From Tetradesmus obliquus (Eukaryota > Chlorophyta > Chlorophyceae > Sphaeropleales > Scenedesmaceae): a DNA stretch of 64,000 nucleotides. The DNA is taken from positions 930,001 through 994,000 of the forward strand of contig CP126202.1 in the NCBI GenBank assembly GCA_030272155.1, in the 5' to 3' direction. The notes under the pieces are model-generated. The model was not told the DNA's origin and did no database searches. It saw only the letters and a list, made by a program, of their open reading frames with translations. Both the position numbers and the translations under genes were made by a program. Below, in pieces: positions 51,400 through 63,804 of the stretch (position 1 is the stretch's first letter; every line of letters starts with the position of its first letter).

Positions 51400-52632
51400 C
51401 AGGGGGAGCTGCAGCTTGTCGTGCATGACGAGGCCATGAGGATGGATGATGCATTGCTGCTGCCACAACTGCCAACGGTAGAGGAAGGGTTGTCATATGT
51501 GAAGGCAAGGCGGCAGCAGAAGCTGCAGCAGGCGCAGCGGGCAGCAACAGCAGCAGCGGCAGTGAAGGCTCACATGGACAAGCAGCAGCAGGAGCAGCAG
51601 CAGCGGCTGGAGCAACAACAACATGACCTACAAACACATGAGCAGGAGCTGGAGCAACAACAACAGCAGCAGCAGGAGCACGAAATGCAGCAGCAGACGC
51701 AGGAACAGCAGCAGCAGACGCATGACCAGCAGCACGATCAGCAATATGACCACCACCAGCAGCAGCAGCAGCAGGTGCAACAAGCACAGGATCAACAGCA
51801 GCAGCAGCACGACCAGGAACAGGAGACTTTGAAAGATGGTTTGGCGCTGCAGCAGCAGCAGCAGCAGCAAACATTGCAAAACCGTCAACAGGCACAGCAT
51901 GAACAGGCACCTGCCACTGTGCAGTGCTTGACGCCTGAACAGGAGCAGCAGCTGCGGCAGTGCCTCAACACAGCCTCGTGGCACACACTCGAGTGGCAGA
52001 AGCAGCTGGCAGCAGCAAGCAGCAGCCTGCAGCAGCAGCAGCAGCAGCCCATGCTGCCAAGTGCTGAGGCGGCACCACAGGAAGATGCTGCTGCTGCTGC
52101 TGCCGGTGCTGCAGCACAACTGCAGTTGCAGCCTGCTGATGCTCTAGCAGCAGTAGCTGTAGCACCTGCTGACACGCCAGGTGCAGAGCCTGGTTGTTCT
52201 GCTACCAGCTTGCTTTGCTACTCTGCTGTCCCAGGTCCCAACTTCCCTGTTGGTGACCCTGCAGCTATGGCTCAGCAGCAGATGCAGCTGCACTATGCAT
52301 TACTAGACAGTGAGGCGCATGCTGTAGCAGACACCATAATCAACGCTGCTGCTGACCATGGCTTTGACCAGCGTGCAGCAGCTGCTGCCCTGCCCGCAAT
52401 GCTGCAAAGCACTGCAGAGGGCATGAAGCGGGTTGCAGCAAGCAGGCTTGACTCCATCAACCAGCAGGAGACAGAGCAGCTGCTCGCAGCACAGCCAGCA
52501 GCAGCAGCAGCAGCAGCAGCAGCTGAGGCTGGCGCTGTGGCGGGTGACAGCAGCAGGCTGCGGCCCAGCACCCGCAAGCGCACCAGGAGGCAGATGCTGT
52601 CAGCCAGTGGAGAAGAGGCTCACTGTGCTCCT

Positions 52633-52694
<62 letters not shown>

Positions 52695-55362
52695 GGCTGG
52701 CGCTGTGGCGGGTGACAGCAGCAGCACCCTCAAGCGCTCCAGGAGGCTGATGCTGGCAGGCAGTGGAGGGCAGGCCTTGAAAAACAAAAAGAATGATGAG
52801 CAGGGGCAGCAGCCAAGCGAAGCAGCTGCGCCGGCTGAGGCTGCTGCTGCAGGTGCTCTAAGAAGAATAAAGGAGAATGAATGAGATATGTGTTCATACA
52901 AAGGAGCAGTCTCACGGGCAGTGATGGGCAGCAGCAGGGCGCTCCTTGTCTTTCAGCCTTTTTTAGAATAAAGATTGCAGGCCTCTGTGTGTTGGTCAGC
53001 AGAAGAGCGCACGCGGTAAAGGAAAGCATGCTGAAGACACCACAGATGTCCAGTGTTGGCAACAACTCGAGTGGCCTGTTCGCTGTTGCAGGGGCTGCTG
53101 CTGCTGCTGCTGCTGCTAGCGGCGGCGCACTGCTGGCGGGTGCATCCGTGACAGTCAACAAGCGCAAGTGGAAGGACGGCGAAGATAATGAAATTGATCG
53201 GCCTGAGCGCGAGATCACAGTAGAGGCCCTCAGGGCGGTGAGTCAGCACAAGTTTGAAGTTGTTGTCATGTTTGGCACAAGCTGATTAGCTGTAACGGCA
53301 GAGGACGCCATGTTGCGAGATGACAGCCGAAGGCCTTCAATGTGGGCAGCACCGCCATCCAACCAATTGCATAGCTTCCAACCACTCTGTCACCAATCTA
53401 TCACCAAGCTGCTGCTGTCTGTGCCACGTATGTGCCTGCAGGTCTTCTACCTGGACGCAGAGGCAGCACGGGCAGCTTGAATGTGGGCGAAACCGCCTTG
53501 AAACCGACTGCATAGCTTTACACCACGCCATCACCAAGCTGCTGCTGCCTGTGCCACGTATGTGCCTGCAGGTCTTGCACCTGGACGCAGATGCAGCAAG
53601 GCTGAGCTTCAATGTGGGCGAAACCGCCTTTCAACCAATTGCATAGCTTCCAACCACAACACGCATGTGCCTGCAGGTCTTCACCCTGGACGCAGAGGCA
53701 GCACGGGCGAGCTTGAATGTGGGCAAGAGTGTGTTTCAGGCGGCGCAGCGGGAGTTGGGCATCGAGCGCTGGCCCTACCGCAAAATTATGGGGCTGCGCA
53801 GCATGCTGAGCTACTACGAGGCAGTGGGGCCCGAGGAAGATGTGGCATGGCTGCGGTGAGTGATGCACAGCTGCGCGATGGTTGCACCCCGTGCGTATCA
53901 GCATGCTGCTTGGTCGCCATGGCGACACGGCGCCATGTGCATCTGTGTGCGCGGCATGCTGTGCTACTACGAGGCAATGGGGCCCGAGGAAGATGCGGCA
54001 TGGCTGCAGTGAGTCATGCATACCTGCGTGATTGCCATGCTGATAGGCATCCCGTGCGTATCAGCATGTTGCATGGTCAGCATGTGCATTTGTGTGCGCG
54101 GTGTGTTGCGCCGCTAGAGTGAAGTGTTGCCTGCGGGGGATGCGGCATGGCTGCAGTGAGTCATGTGCGGCTCATTCAACTACTCTGCAGTACTCTACTA
54201 GTGGTGTTGCTGGTATACAAGTGGCTGTCTTCCTAGTTTAATGCGGTGTGCGGCATGCTGAGCTACTCAAAGGCGGTGGGGCCCCAGGAAGATGCGGCAT
54301 GGCTGCGGTGAGTCATGGCTTGTGCTGAATTTTAGCGTTGTGCGCGGCGTGCTGCGGCATGACGTGGCTACGGTGCGTAGCGCTCAGCTGCGCTATGGTT
54401 GCTGCATGTGCATGGCTGTGCTGCACGGCCGGCATTTGCACATCGGTGCGCGGCGCGCTGCGCTACAAGCAGTTGTGCATCTGCCATGCCTGAAAAACCT
54501 GTCATCTTACGAAGCTGTGGGGCCTGCGGAAGACGGGGCATAGCGCACGTTCGCAGCTCTGAAGACTTAGCTGCTGCTGCTGCTGCTGCCGCAGGGAGCT
54601 GGAGCAGCAGCTGATGCTGTACCCCAACATGGAGCTGCTGCGGGATGGGCCGAGCCGGCACGCACAGCTGTACAGGGTGAGCAGTGCTAAATGCGGCACA
54701 GCACCTCATGTGTGCCGCATCTGCAGCCCCTTACCAGGGAACTAAGGTACTGCCAGCATAGCGTGTGCATTGCACAGCTGTGCGGGGTGAGCAGGGAATC
54801 AGCCCAGCACCTCATGTACGCCAAATGCGCAGCCGCTTATGCAGGATGATTGAAGCAAGTGTGCAGTCGTAGTGACATGTAGCCGGTGCGCTACGCACAG
54901 CTACGTGGGGTGTTAGTGAGTGAGTGAGTGAGTGAGTGACTACCTTGGCAGCTCTGCAGCTTCTGGGTAAGAAGGTGTGTGTGGCCAGGGGCGGCGCCCC
55001 TGGGCTCCACGCCCTCTACCCGTCCACTTGCGCCTTAGGGCACAAGCGGGGCGTGTGTTAGTGAGCAGGGATGCAGCTGAGCACAGCTCATGTGCAGCAT
55101 GTCGGCAGCCAATTACCAACGAAGTTTGCACAGCATGTGTGCAATTTTCTAATGTAAGCCCACTATGCAGCCGGAGGCAGCGTGGTGTCGCATGCATTCG
55201 TCTTGCTGTTTACCTTGATAGATTGTGTATGCAGCTTTAGGTGTTGCCTGCAGAGGCTTCCCTGCTGGCATGGCATGCCCAGCTGCTGTCCTTTTACTGC
55301 TGCTCGCACTGTGTTTGCGCCTGCAGAGGTATGAGAAGCGCGACAGGCAACTCTACCCGTGA
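48517..55362 (+). CDS. RWP-RK domain transcription factor, right paralog
   Basis: Predicted nuclear DNA-binding regulator of the RWP-RK (RKD-like) class. Exons 48517-48567, 48878-49036, 49303-52852, 53092-53237, 53677-53855, 54595-54676 and 55327-55362; all phases match; 1400 aa. It starts MADLAALQHSLLPLD. The 3.55-kb third exon carries conserved islands shared with the left paralog (YLPPAAWCSSND, VFIWVAEALQELGFKAS, MPCLVMDVCGTGKR, KVPRLVQEVSRLQL, QQWSDPLLWQKAFLTV) among Gln/Ala tracts. Exon 4 has a basic patch NKRKWKDGE. Exon 5 is the RWP-RK core: VFTLDAEAARASLNVGKSVF, AAQRELGIERWPYRKIMGLR, SMLSYYEAVGPEEDVAWL. The protein ends RYEKRDRQLYP. Partial exon copies surround exons 5 and 6. Target genes cannot be inferred. 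Confidence 0.88.
53334..53665 (+). repeat. Acceptor-side partial copies of right RWP-RK exon 5
   Basis: Two copies of the exon 5 head with acceptor (starts 53442 and 53572) and a leading fragment near 53334. The first lacks one base and stops early (VFYLDAEAARAA then TGA). The second reads VFHLDADAARLSFNVGETAF in the exon's frame apart from one codon (TTGCAC), then diverges. The intact exon starts at 53677. Confidence 0.93.
53950..54545 (+). repeat. Donor-side partial copies of right RWP-RK exon 5
   Basis: Five downstream copies of the exon 5 tail (SYYEAVGPEEDVAWL plus donor), ending near 54009, 54156, 54308, 54373 and 54542. The first two retain CTGCAGTGAGTCATG; the last ends in GCATAG. Confidence 0.92.
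54770..55100 (+). repeat. Donor-side copies of right RWP-RK exon 6 and a GTGA microsatellite
   Basis: Three degenerate copies of the exon 6 tail and following intron (HAQLYR, donor, then CAGCACCTCATG) at about 54773, 54890 and 55040. A (GTGA)n run lies at 54910-54940. Confidence 0.85.
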
Positions 55363-55406
55363 GAACCACAGCTGGAAGTGGCATGGCAGCCGCACACCAC
55401 CACCAC

Positions 55407-55408
<2 letters not shown>

Positions 55409-55437
<29 letters not shown>

Positions 55438-55554
55438 CATCCCTGCTGTGCTTCAAGCGGTGTCGGCGTGCACGCCAGCGCACTGCAGACGTCAACGCGG
55501 TGCGGGGAGCACTCTGCACTGCACAAGGCAGGCTACAAGGCGTCAGGTGGAAGC

Positions 55555-55588
<34 letters not shown>

Positions 55589-55705
55589 GCCCTGCTGTGC
55601 TTCAAGCGGTGTTGGCGTGCACGCCAGCAAGTTGCAGACGTCAACGCGGTGCGGGGAGCATTCTGCACTGCACAAATCAGGCTACAAGGCGTGAGGGAGG
55701 AGCCC
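55409..55705 (+). repeat. 149-bp tandem duplication in 3' UTR of right RWP-RK gene
   Basis: Two copies, offset 149 bp (anchor CCCTGCTGTGCTTCAAGCGG at 55441 and 55590), each led by a CAG run. They lie after the predicted stop at 55362. Confidence 0.93.
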
Positions 55706-55775
55706 AGTAGCCTGTCTGCTGGGCAAGTCGTGTGGGTGCGAGGATGTGACGCTGCAAGTGGCTGATTGTGATTCC

Positions 55776-55780
55776 TGTAA
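55776..55780 (+). terminator. Candidate TGTAA poly(A) signal
   Basis: TGTAA 414 bp beyond the right RWP-RK stop, just after the 3' UTR duplication. Plausible chlorophycean poly(A) signal; only a pentamer. Confidence 0.45.
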
Positions 55781-56719
55781 TGAGTGTGCCCTGGGCATTC
55801 GGCATTGTCAGCGCGTCATGTTTGGGGCATGTGCAGCTGCAGCTGTGCCTCGTATTTTGAGTTTCTGAGACATGTGCAGCCCCCTTTGGGAGATAGCTCT
55901 GTCAGCTGGTCGAATCTGAGTTTGGCAGCCAGCAAATTGCCATCACATGCCTGCCTATGCATATGCATTCACCTGTCACCCATGCTTCAGCAACATGCAA
56001 GCTCCAGTGCATTACGCCGTTGTTCAGTTGGCATCTCTCTCACGCACTTTCAGACTATTAAACCTCGGCCTCTCTGACACTGCCAGCATTGCAGCATCGC
56101 CATGCACATTCAGCCGATGTTTGTTGCTCAAGCGTTGCTGCCACAAGCACCATTCCATCATCATCGATGTCACTTCTTGCGCTTGCATCTGAACCAAAGC
56201 TTGTACCCAGCACTGAACCCAGTATCTGTGAGCTGCTTCTTGCATCCTACACCCTTGAATTGCATCGTGCGTCCTTGGCCAAGCCCTGAATCTTGCATGC
56301 AGCTGGCATGGTACGTATGCATGGCTAGCTCAACAACATGAGAAACAATTGTCAGGCACAAAGCTGCTTCTGCTGTGTAAAGCGTATCACGTGTTAGGGT
56401 TGATGCAGAGTGTTTTGCAGCTTTACGCATTCATCAGCGTGCTGCCATGACACTTTATGCGGTGATGCTCAACTTGAACTGAAAGCATACGTCTGGCAGC
56501 ACTGTGCTGTGACTCACAGTGTGGTGACAAATGAGGGCTGCTGCATGTATAATCAGCTCAAAGGCTGGTTGCCAAGTGCAGCATGTCAGGCAGCACCACG
56601 CTAGAGTCCTTGTGACAACTGTTCAAGTCTCTGTGAGGTTGGACTCGGTGGTTGCTCAAAGTGCATGTCATTGGCTCATGAACAGGGCTGTGACCCAGTG
56701 ATGTAGCATACAAGATAGA
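55781..56719. other. Intergenic, nothing recognised
   Basis: About 940 bp with no convincing coding frame, repeat or element. Confidence 0.5.
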
Positions 56720-56723
56720 CATA

Positions 56724-57413
56724 CGGTACCCGCCGTAATGTTGGTTGAATGACATTTCCACGCAATGTTCCCTCACTGCTGCGAAGATCAGCTCTAGCTC
56801 GGCGTACAGTGAACGTCACGTTCGCACTCCGACACCAGTGTGCAAGGCTGGCCAAGCCCCATCACATATCTCCAATGGCATACAGTTTTAGTGCTTAACT
56901 CCGGGCGACAGACGGTTCAAACGGCCAAAATAACACAGGGTGACACCCCACTCCGGGACAGCTGCACAAGCAGCAGGAGCAGCAAGCACCATGTTCACGC
57001 TGACAAGCAAGTACAACACGAGGAGCCAGGGGCTTAAGGTGCGCCGATGATGCCGGCGTCACAGAGCTGCAGCATCACCATCACCAGCCAAATTTGCAGC
57101 TCCTCCAAAACGCATTTTGCTAACCAGCACACAAAAGTTGCAGCCATCACTGCGCCTGCCAGCGTGATCGTGTGCGTCTCACCGAAACACTACTTCCACG
57201 CTGCAGCACGGCAGGCAGCTCACAGCAAGCAAATCACAACATGCATATTTGTCAAGCCTCCTGAGCGCTGCAGCAGCCCCAAAACGTCATCCGAAAACCT
57301 CAAGAACTGGAGCCACAGACACATGCTGCAGCTTTTAAGCACAGCAGATTAATGCATTAATGCACATCTATCCATGTGCAAAAGCAGCTCAACCAACATT
57401 ACGGCGGGTACCG
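56724..57413. mobile_element. MITE-like element, 690 bp with 25-bp terminal inverted repeats
   Basis: Ends begin CGGTACCCGCCGTAATG at 56724 and close with the exact inverse at 57413; 25 bp match perfectly. The 4-bp sequence CATA flanks both sides (56720-56723 and 57414-57417), a possible target duplication. No transposase frame inside. Superfamily not assigned. Confidence 0.8.
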
Positions 57414-57469
57414 CATAGAGTTGACATGTGTTTTGATTGACATGCAAGCAGAGCACCTACATCACATTG

Positions 57470-58330
57470 CTAGGGGTTGATCACTTTCCAGCTTGCCAAC
57501 TGCACATCCCGGCTCACACGCGCCCGCTTGATGTCATATTGAGTTGGTATACATGGATACAATTTATGACGGCTTGTGGGGTGCAGAAAACAGCTGCACA
57601 CCTGACAGTTTGCCGTAATTCTTGCAAAACTGCAGCAAGCCCAAGCGCAGCACCGTGCTAGGGAGTGATCATTTCTCAGCTTGCCAACTGCCCATCCCGG
57701 CTCAGACGCGCCCTCTTCATGTCATATTGAGTTGGTAGACATGGATGCAAATTTATGACGGCTTGTGGGGTGCAAAAAACAGCTGCACACCTGATAGAAT
57801 GCCGCAATCCCTGCAATATTGCACCAAGCCCAACCGCAGCACCGTGCTAGGGAGTGCTTGCTTCCCAGCTTGCCAACTGCTCATAACGGCTCAGATGAGC
57901 TTCCTTGATGTCAAATTAGTTGTTATACACGGATGCAATTTTATGAAGGCTTGTTGGGTGCAGACAACAGCTCCGCACCTGGCAAAATGCTGCATTCCCT
58001 GCAAAACTGCAGCAAGCCCAAGCGCAGCACCGTGCTAGGGAGTGATCATTTCCCAGCTTGCCACCTGCCCATCCTGGCTCAGACGCATCCCCTTGTAGCC
58101 ATATTGAATCGGAATACATGGATGCAAATTATGACAGCTTGTGGGAGACAGAAAGCAGCTCCGCACATGACAGAATGATGCAATCCCTGTAAAACTGCAG
58201 CAAGCCGAAGCGCAGCACCAAGATAAGAATTGATCACTTCCCAGCTTGCCAACTGCACATCCCAGCTCAGACGGGCGCCTTGATGACATATTGAGTTGGA
58301 TTACATGGATGTAAATTTATGACGGCTTGT
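57470..58330. repeat. 188-bp satellite, 5 copies
   Basis: Five diverged units with anchor CAGCTTGCC at 57489, 57677, 57866, 58054 and 58242 (spacing 188-189 bp). Each contains a gene-like but unconserved mix of CTGCAGCAAGCC and GACAGCTTGTGGG motifs. No coding capacity. Confidence 0.93.
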
Positions 58331-58375
58331 TCAGGGGTGGTGAACTGCTCTGTTCGTATCACACAAGTCAGGTCA

Positions 58376-58690
58376 CCGAAGGTTCTGGGCAAAAGCAGCC
58401 AGCGGTGGTGTGACCCTTGTACCGCTGCCTGGCATTCATTTCCGGTCATTTGCACGTACGTATAACAGCAATGATCTGCAAGGTGTATTGTAAATCTGCA
58501 GCACCTATGAAGATGCCCAAAAATGTAGTGGTGATGCAGTGCAACAGACCGCTTGACACACAGTTGCCTAGTGTCACGGCCGTTAAGCATGGCGTCAGTT
58601 GCAGGCAAAAACAGCCGGCGTTGGTGTGCCCCTTGGACCGTTGCTGCTGGTCTGGATTTCCGTGTGTTTGGAATGTACTAATATCAGACA
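58376..58690. repeat. Tandem duplication, period about 216 bp
   Basis: Two diverged copies (anchor GCAAAAGCAGCC / GCAAAAACAGCC at 58389 and 58605). Confidence 0.75.
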
Positions 58691-61600
58691 AGATTTGAAG
58701 GTTTTAAAATTATGGTGAACATGTGGTCCCAACATCATTTCGGGCAGTGGCAGCGTCACAGGGTGTTGGCCAGCGCATCCGCTGACACGACAGGTTCCAC
58801 CCGAGTTTGCCATGCATGCGGCTTTGTCTTGACGTCGGTTCAGCATTCAGAGGAATGCCAGATGGTGGCTGGATCATATGTTGGATGTCATTTTACCGGT
58901 GAAATGAACACACCTGCACTTGAGGCAGCATGCATGATGCACTGTAGATGATCTGCAAACCCACTGGCTGTTGCCATTTGTGTTTAGCTAAGCGGTACCC
59001 ACTAGGTATCACCATGAACTCAGCACAGCACCCAGCCCAGGCTCGAGCTGCTGTTATTGTGGAACCTTTCACGGCATGCTTAGCCAATTATGCTTTCCCC
59101 GCACCTGTCAAATGTTTGCAAGCAACACCTGACCTTGGTGCAGCAGCTGTTGAGCCACCAACTGCCACTGATGCAGCAGAACAAACTATTGCTGACAAAG
59201 CGAGCCAGAGCCGCCCGCATGGAGCACCCCATATAGGACACTGATCTGTCCAGCATGCAGCAACTCCGTGCACCAAATCAGTGGAAAACCAGTGCTGACA
59301 AAGCCAGTCAAAGAGGCCCGCGGTCGGCACCCCTTGGGGGTCGATGCTTTGCCCAGCATGCAATAGCTCCATGCACCAAGTCCGTGCCCAGTCATTCAGT
59401 TTTGGTGGCCTAACGCCCTGCCAAAAGCATACAAGACGACTCACAAACAAGCTGAAAAGTCAATAAACTAACACATGCACAAGCCTGGTGCATTGCAGGG
59501 TGTGTCCCCAGGTGCCAACAGGCTATGCTTTATAAAAGGTCTGTGTTTGACAGTGCTGGCTACATATAGTATAAGCAACGTGAACTACATGGGGCGAGCG
59601 AGTCGTGCTGAAGTCGGTTGCACAAGCCAGGATGCCCCACAAAACAGCCCCAAGGCCCCTTTGTGACGATTTGGCTGCATCGCTCACACAAGCCAGCAGC
59701 TGCGGCTGCTGCTGCTGGTGAAGACAGCCGCTCTGACGCTGCATGCACACCCCAGATGAGCAGCAGGCCCATTGCTAACCTTCGCTCTACGAGCAGCTAA
59801 GCTGGCCTGGCCAGCTGTGCAACCAGCATCTAATCAACCTTGTCAGCAAGTGCAGCAACAGTGCCATGTTGCGGCCTAAATGCACAACTATCAAGACACC
59901 AACTACACACTTTGTTTGTGATGCGTGTGCCCTCACAGCTGCAATACAATTTTGTATCAGCCTGCTGCTGCCTGTTGGCAACACCTGGCACAGCAGCAAC
60001 AGCAGCTACATGAACCAGCAAGCTGACAAGCACAATGCCACGCACAGCTGCACAGCAACTCAAAGCCCTACAAGACTGCCTCGGCAGTTGTTTAAACCCT
60101 TGCAGCAGCGCCTCTAAACCCTCATTAGCGCCCCCAGCAAAAGACCCAGCCACAGCAGCCTTCATTCCCACTCCAACATACATTCAGCTTTCACAATCAT
60201 TAACCCTGCGGCGTCACCAAGTAAGTGGCACATGTACACAACCAACTCAACATGGTCCGCAGCAGCAGACAATCGGACCAGCATGCATGCTATCCGGCAG
60301 AACAACACACGTATTCTGAAGATCACAACATTGTTTACATCTGTTCAGTTTCACCGTGCTGGCATGTTGCTGTTGGATGCATTCGGGCCTGCCATATGTC
60401 CGAACACTGACAACAGCGGTAGCTCATACAGTGTCAGCAGCACAGCGACGGGCTGCACCAGCCAGACAGCCGTCTGCAACCTACTCTGTAAAGTAGCTGC
60501 TGCTCTAATGACCACTGCAGGTCAGCACACACAACTATTTCTTTGTATATAGTCAGCCGGCAAAACGAGCGCGTGGGGCATGCAATCAACTGATGCAACA
60601 CTGGTGCTGACCGCATCCAGGATACAGCAGACGGCGGTTTGAAGGTGCAACCGCCTTGCACAAAAGCCGCCAGCAGTCGCAATCAGAAAAGTATCAGCGT
60701 CAGCTGCATAGCCCGCACAAAGCGACTCCACTGCAATATCATAACTGCTGGCCAGCACGCAAGTCGACAGTACTACAGTGCCAGCTATGCCACGCGGGCG
60801 CACAGCCTCAAATCAACTGCTGCAGTGTTGCTGGCATGCACAACCAAAGTGACTAGATGCGAGAAAGGCGGAAGGTGCAACAGAGCCTTGCACAAAAACA
60901 GTAAACAATTGCAAGGTATCCTGCAGCAGCAATGCCAGACAGCCTGCATCAAGCTCGGTGGCCAGTGGTCAACTCAACACACCATGTGCAGCGAAAGCAG
61001 TCAACGCAATCAACTGTTCTTATCTTTGTCCAGGCCTCAGGCACCAGTGCTATTGCCCATAGCATGCGACAGTCATTCAACAGACGTGTAGCAAGCAAGC
61101 AGAAACTGAAGAAACACACAAACTGCAGTTGCCAGCACTCATTTCAAGCACCGGTTTGTGACACATGCACGGTCGGCGTGCACACACATGCACGTGTGGT
61201 GTTGCCAAAGCAACAAGCATGCAGGCAGTCAAAGAATGCCTGTGTTTGACCGCATGGACGGACCCTACACTGCTTTGTGCCGTCAGGCCATGCCGTTCGT
61301 AAAACCAGAAGCATCAGCACTGTGCAAAGCTGCCCGGTTGCTTTTGATATGCAAGTGGTTGTGTCAACTGCACAGTTGGAGCATGCTGATGACAGCATTG
61401 CAATTTCACAACCATGAAAAAGGCAGAGCCCAGGTAACTGCCAGCACTGCGCTCCTGCACGCAGCGCATTCAAAACCGAACTTTGCAAACCTCACCAGCA
61501 TCATGAGAGGAGGGTCAATAGTGGTGCTGAGAAAACCCCGGGGTCAGTGCGTGTACTGATGCAAGCACGTCTGCACAAGTACTTAGCAGCTGCACGTGAT

Positions 61601-63032
61601 ATACAGTTAGGTGTGTCAACTGTACAGTTGCGGCATGCTGGTGACAGCACAGCGATCTCACAGCCAAGAACAAGGCATAGTCAAAGCACTGCACAGCACT
61701 GCGCATGCATCTCAACACCAAGATCAAAATGCAGCCAAAGTACTGCCTGTGCTGCATTCCTTCAGGCAGCGCATTCAAATAAACCTCAGCAACGCTCAGA
61801 AAGCAGCATGCGAGGAAGGTCCGCATGTTGCTGGGGAGGCCAGTGTGTGAAATAATGCAAGCGCCTCCATGCAACTGTGCCTGCAGGAGTAATGTTCGGC
61901 ACATTCCTGCCAAGAACAAGTCCATAAAGTGCCAGGCACATGTTCGAGCCTCATTCAAACCTCATTCACTGAATGAAGCAAGCCTGCTGTGGGTTCAGCA
62001 GCGCCCAGCAGGGGCAGCAGTGGTGCAATGCCAAGAGGTATGCAGCATGCCTCACCTGCTGTGGCAAACAAACACCGGCAACGCTGTGCCTATAAACATT
62101 TGGCAATAATTGCAGAGAAAAGGGTCTGGCCGGCCCGGGGGAAGCAAGCAGACAATCGCATGGCACAAACACAAAGCACACAAAGCACACAGTATTAATC
62201 AGCTGCACATGCAGCCTCACCAAAGTGTGGTGGCTCCACAATTCAACCATGCAAAAGCCTACCGCCCTCGCAGCAGCACATATAAAACCTCAAAGAAGTG
62301 CTTACAAAGCAGCTGCACATGCAGCCTCGCCAAAGTGAGGTGGCTCCACAATTAGACCATGCAAAGGCGTCCCATCCCTGCCATCATTGTTGTGATCATC
62401 AGCTGTTAGTTGATGCTGGGTCGAGGCGTACCACTCATTGGCACCACAGCATGAGGAAAGAACGCCGGTTTGGAAGAAATCCTCAACGCCGCAGCAGGAA
62501 ACGCACCATCTGTAGTGTGCCACATGTGGATGTACATTTGTCAGCAGAACAGCAGTGGCTGCGTCAGTGATGCTGCTTTTTCACCGCTGCCAGGTACGCA
62601 TATTGCACACAGGCGACTGCTGTGCATGCGGTCAAGCAGGCAGCAAACACTCAGCGTTTAAGCACACCTGATGTGCCAGACAGCGACAAAAGCCTCAAAA
62701 TAACCACAACCGTGTGCAAATACAGATCTAGGCGCAATTGTTGGCAAGCTGCGCCATCACACTAATCAAACCTTTGGCCCAGCAAAAGATGCCCTCGTTT
62801 CCTGCAAGCAAAGCGAATGGTGTGTTTCCTGCAAGCCAAGCGCATGTCTTTTAAGCCGTCAGCCCTTGTGCATAGCTCTGCTCAACCGCCAGCCAGCAGC
62901 TAGCTGCAGGCAACAGCCCTCTGGTAGGTTGCAACAAGAAGAAATCCCCTGCAAACCAGCCCCAAGCAACGCCTGGTTCAGGATGAGCTCATCAAAAAGA
63001 TGAGCTGATCACAAGCTCATCAAAGCAGCACC
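58691..63032. other. Gene-poor region with degenerate local duplications
   Basis: No gene recognised in 4.3 kb. Local duplications occur at 59194-59400 (about 110-bp period, containing CAGCATGCA), 60640-60960 (about 230-bp period, GAAGGTGCAAC), 61350-61830 (about 240-bp period, GTGTCAACTG) and 62210-62370 (about 128-bp period, GGTGGCTCCACAATT). It probably includes the 3' UTR of the kinase gene; a minus-strand TGTAA is at 62302-62306. Confidence 0.5.
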
Positions 63033-63748
63033 TCAGTTTAGCACCAGCTCTCCAAACAAGGCCCCCGCTTGCTGCTGCAGATCCTCCGCCTGCTGCAGCA
63101 GCCCCTGCAGCTGCTGCACAATCTGCCCAAATGTGGGGCGCTGCTGAGGCTCCTCCAGGCAGCAGGCCTCAGCTAGGTCTTTGTAAGGCTGGGGTACAGC
63201 AGCGCTAAAGCGCAGCCGGGCACCGCGGTTCATGACGTCATTCAGGATCTCAGCCATGAGGCGGCCCTTCCATGGCTGAGCTGCCATGATGGTCTCCCAC
63301 ACTGCAGTAGTGTGTGGCGGTGGCAGCAGCAGCAGCAGCGGCAAGTGCTAGCTGTTGGCAACAATGGTTGACAACATCTGTTCAAGATCTCAGCCATCAG
63401 GCGGCTCTTATAAGGCTGTGCAATCATGATCGTCATTCACACTGCACAACACATGGTGTAACACAATAGCAACTTCAGGGCAGACGAAAGTGAGGGTTCC
63501 CGGGTGCAAGCTGTAGACGTCACGTCAGAAGTTCTGGTAGCAGCTGTCCTCATCAACTGCACTTAGTCACGTACTTCAAAAAGGCTTTTGCTGAACCAGA
63601 TCCTGTGTGTGGCCACTCACTGATGACACCAAAGCTGAAGACGTCCGCCTGCTTGCTCAGCCTCCCACTTCGCATCAGCTCGGGTGCCTGGTGGCTGACT
63701 GTGCCCATGGCGGTGGTTGACAGATGGGTGAAGCCCTCATTTATCACC
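63033..63748 (-). CDS. Protein kinase, C-terminal part of the catalytic domain (partial)
   Basis: Two 3' exons of a kinase gene whose 5' part lies beyond 64000: 63748-63621 and 63301-63033, joined in phase 1. The first runs from just after the expected DFG segment: VINEGFTHLSTTAMGTVSHQ, APELMRSGRLSKQADVFSFG (activation loop, APE motif, subdomain IX). The second has MWETIMAAQPWKGRLMAEIL and PQPYKDLAEACCLEEPQQRP (subdomains X-XI, with the conserved Arg), then a Gln-rich helix and stop. The motif style suggests a tyrosine-kinase-like (TKL) Ser/Thr kinase. Substrate unknown. Both exons have upstream partial copies. Confidence 0.88.
63365..63436 (-). repeat. Acceptor-side partial copy of kinase last exon
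   Basis: IMIAQPYKSRLMAEILN, compare the intact IMAAQPWKGRLMAEILN; it lies upstream in gene order. Confidence 0.88.
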
Positions 63749-63804
63749 CTGAGGAATGCAAAACCATAACCACAGATCAAAGAGGTGTCAGGGGACATGT
63801 TGTA

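Noticed and set aside
49389..52901. Minus-strand frames opposite the right RWP-RK large exon
   Set aside because: Shadows of CAG-rich coding sequence; no conserved motifs.
55781..63032. Protein-coding genes in the short open frames of this region
   Set aside because: Frames are short, show no family motifs or consistent splice phases, and many lie in the satellite or local duplications.
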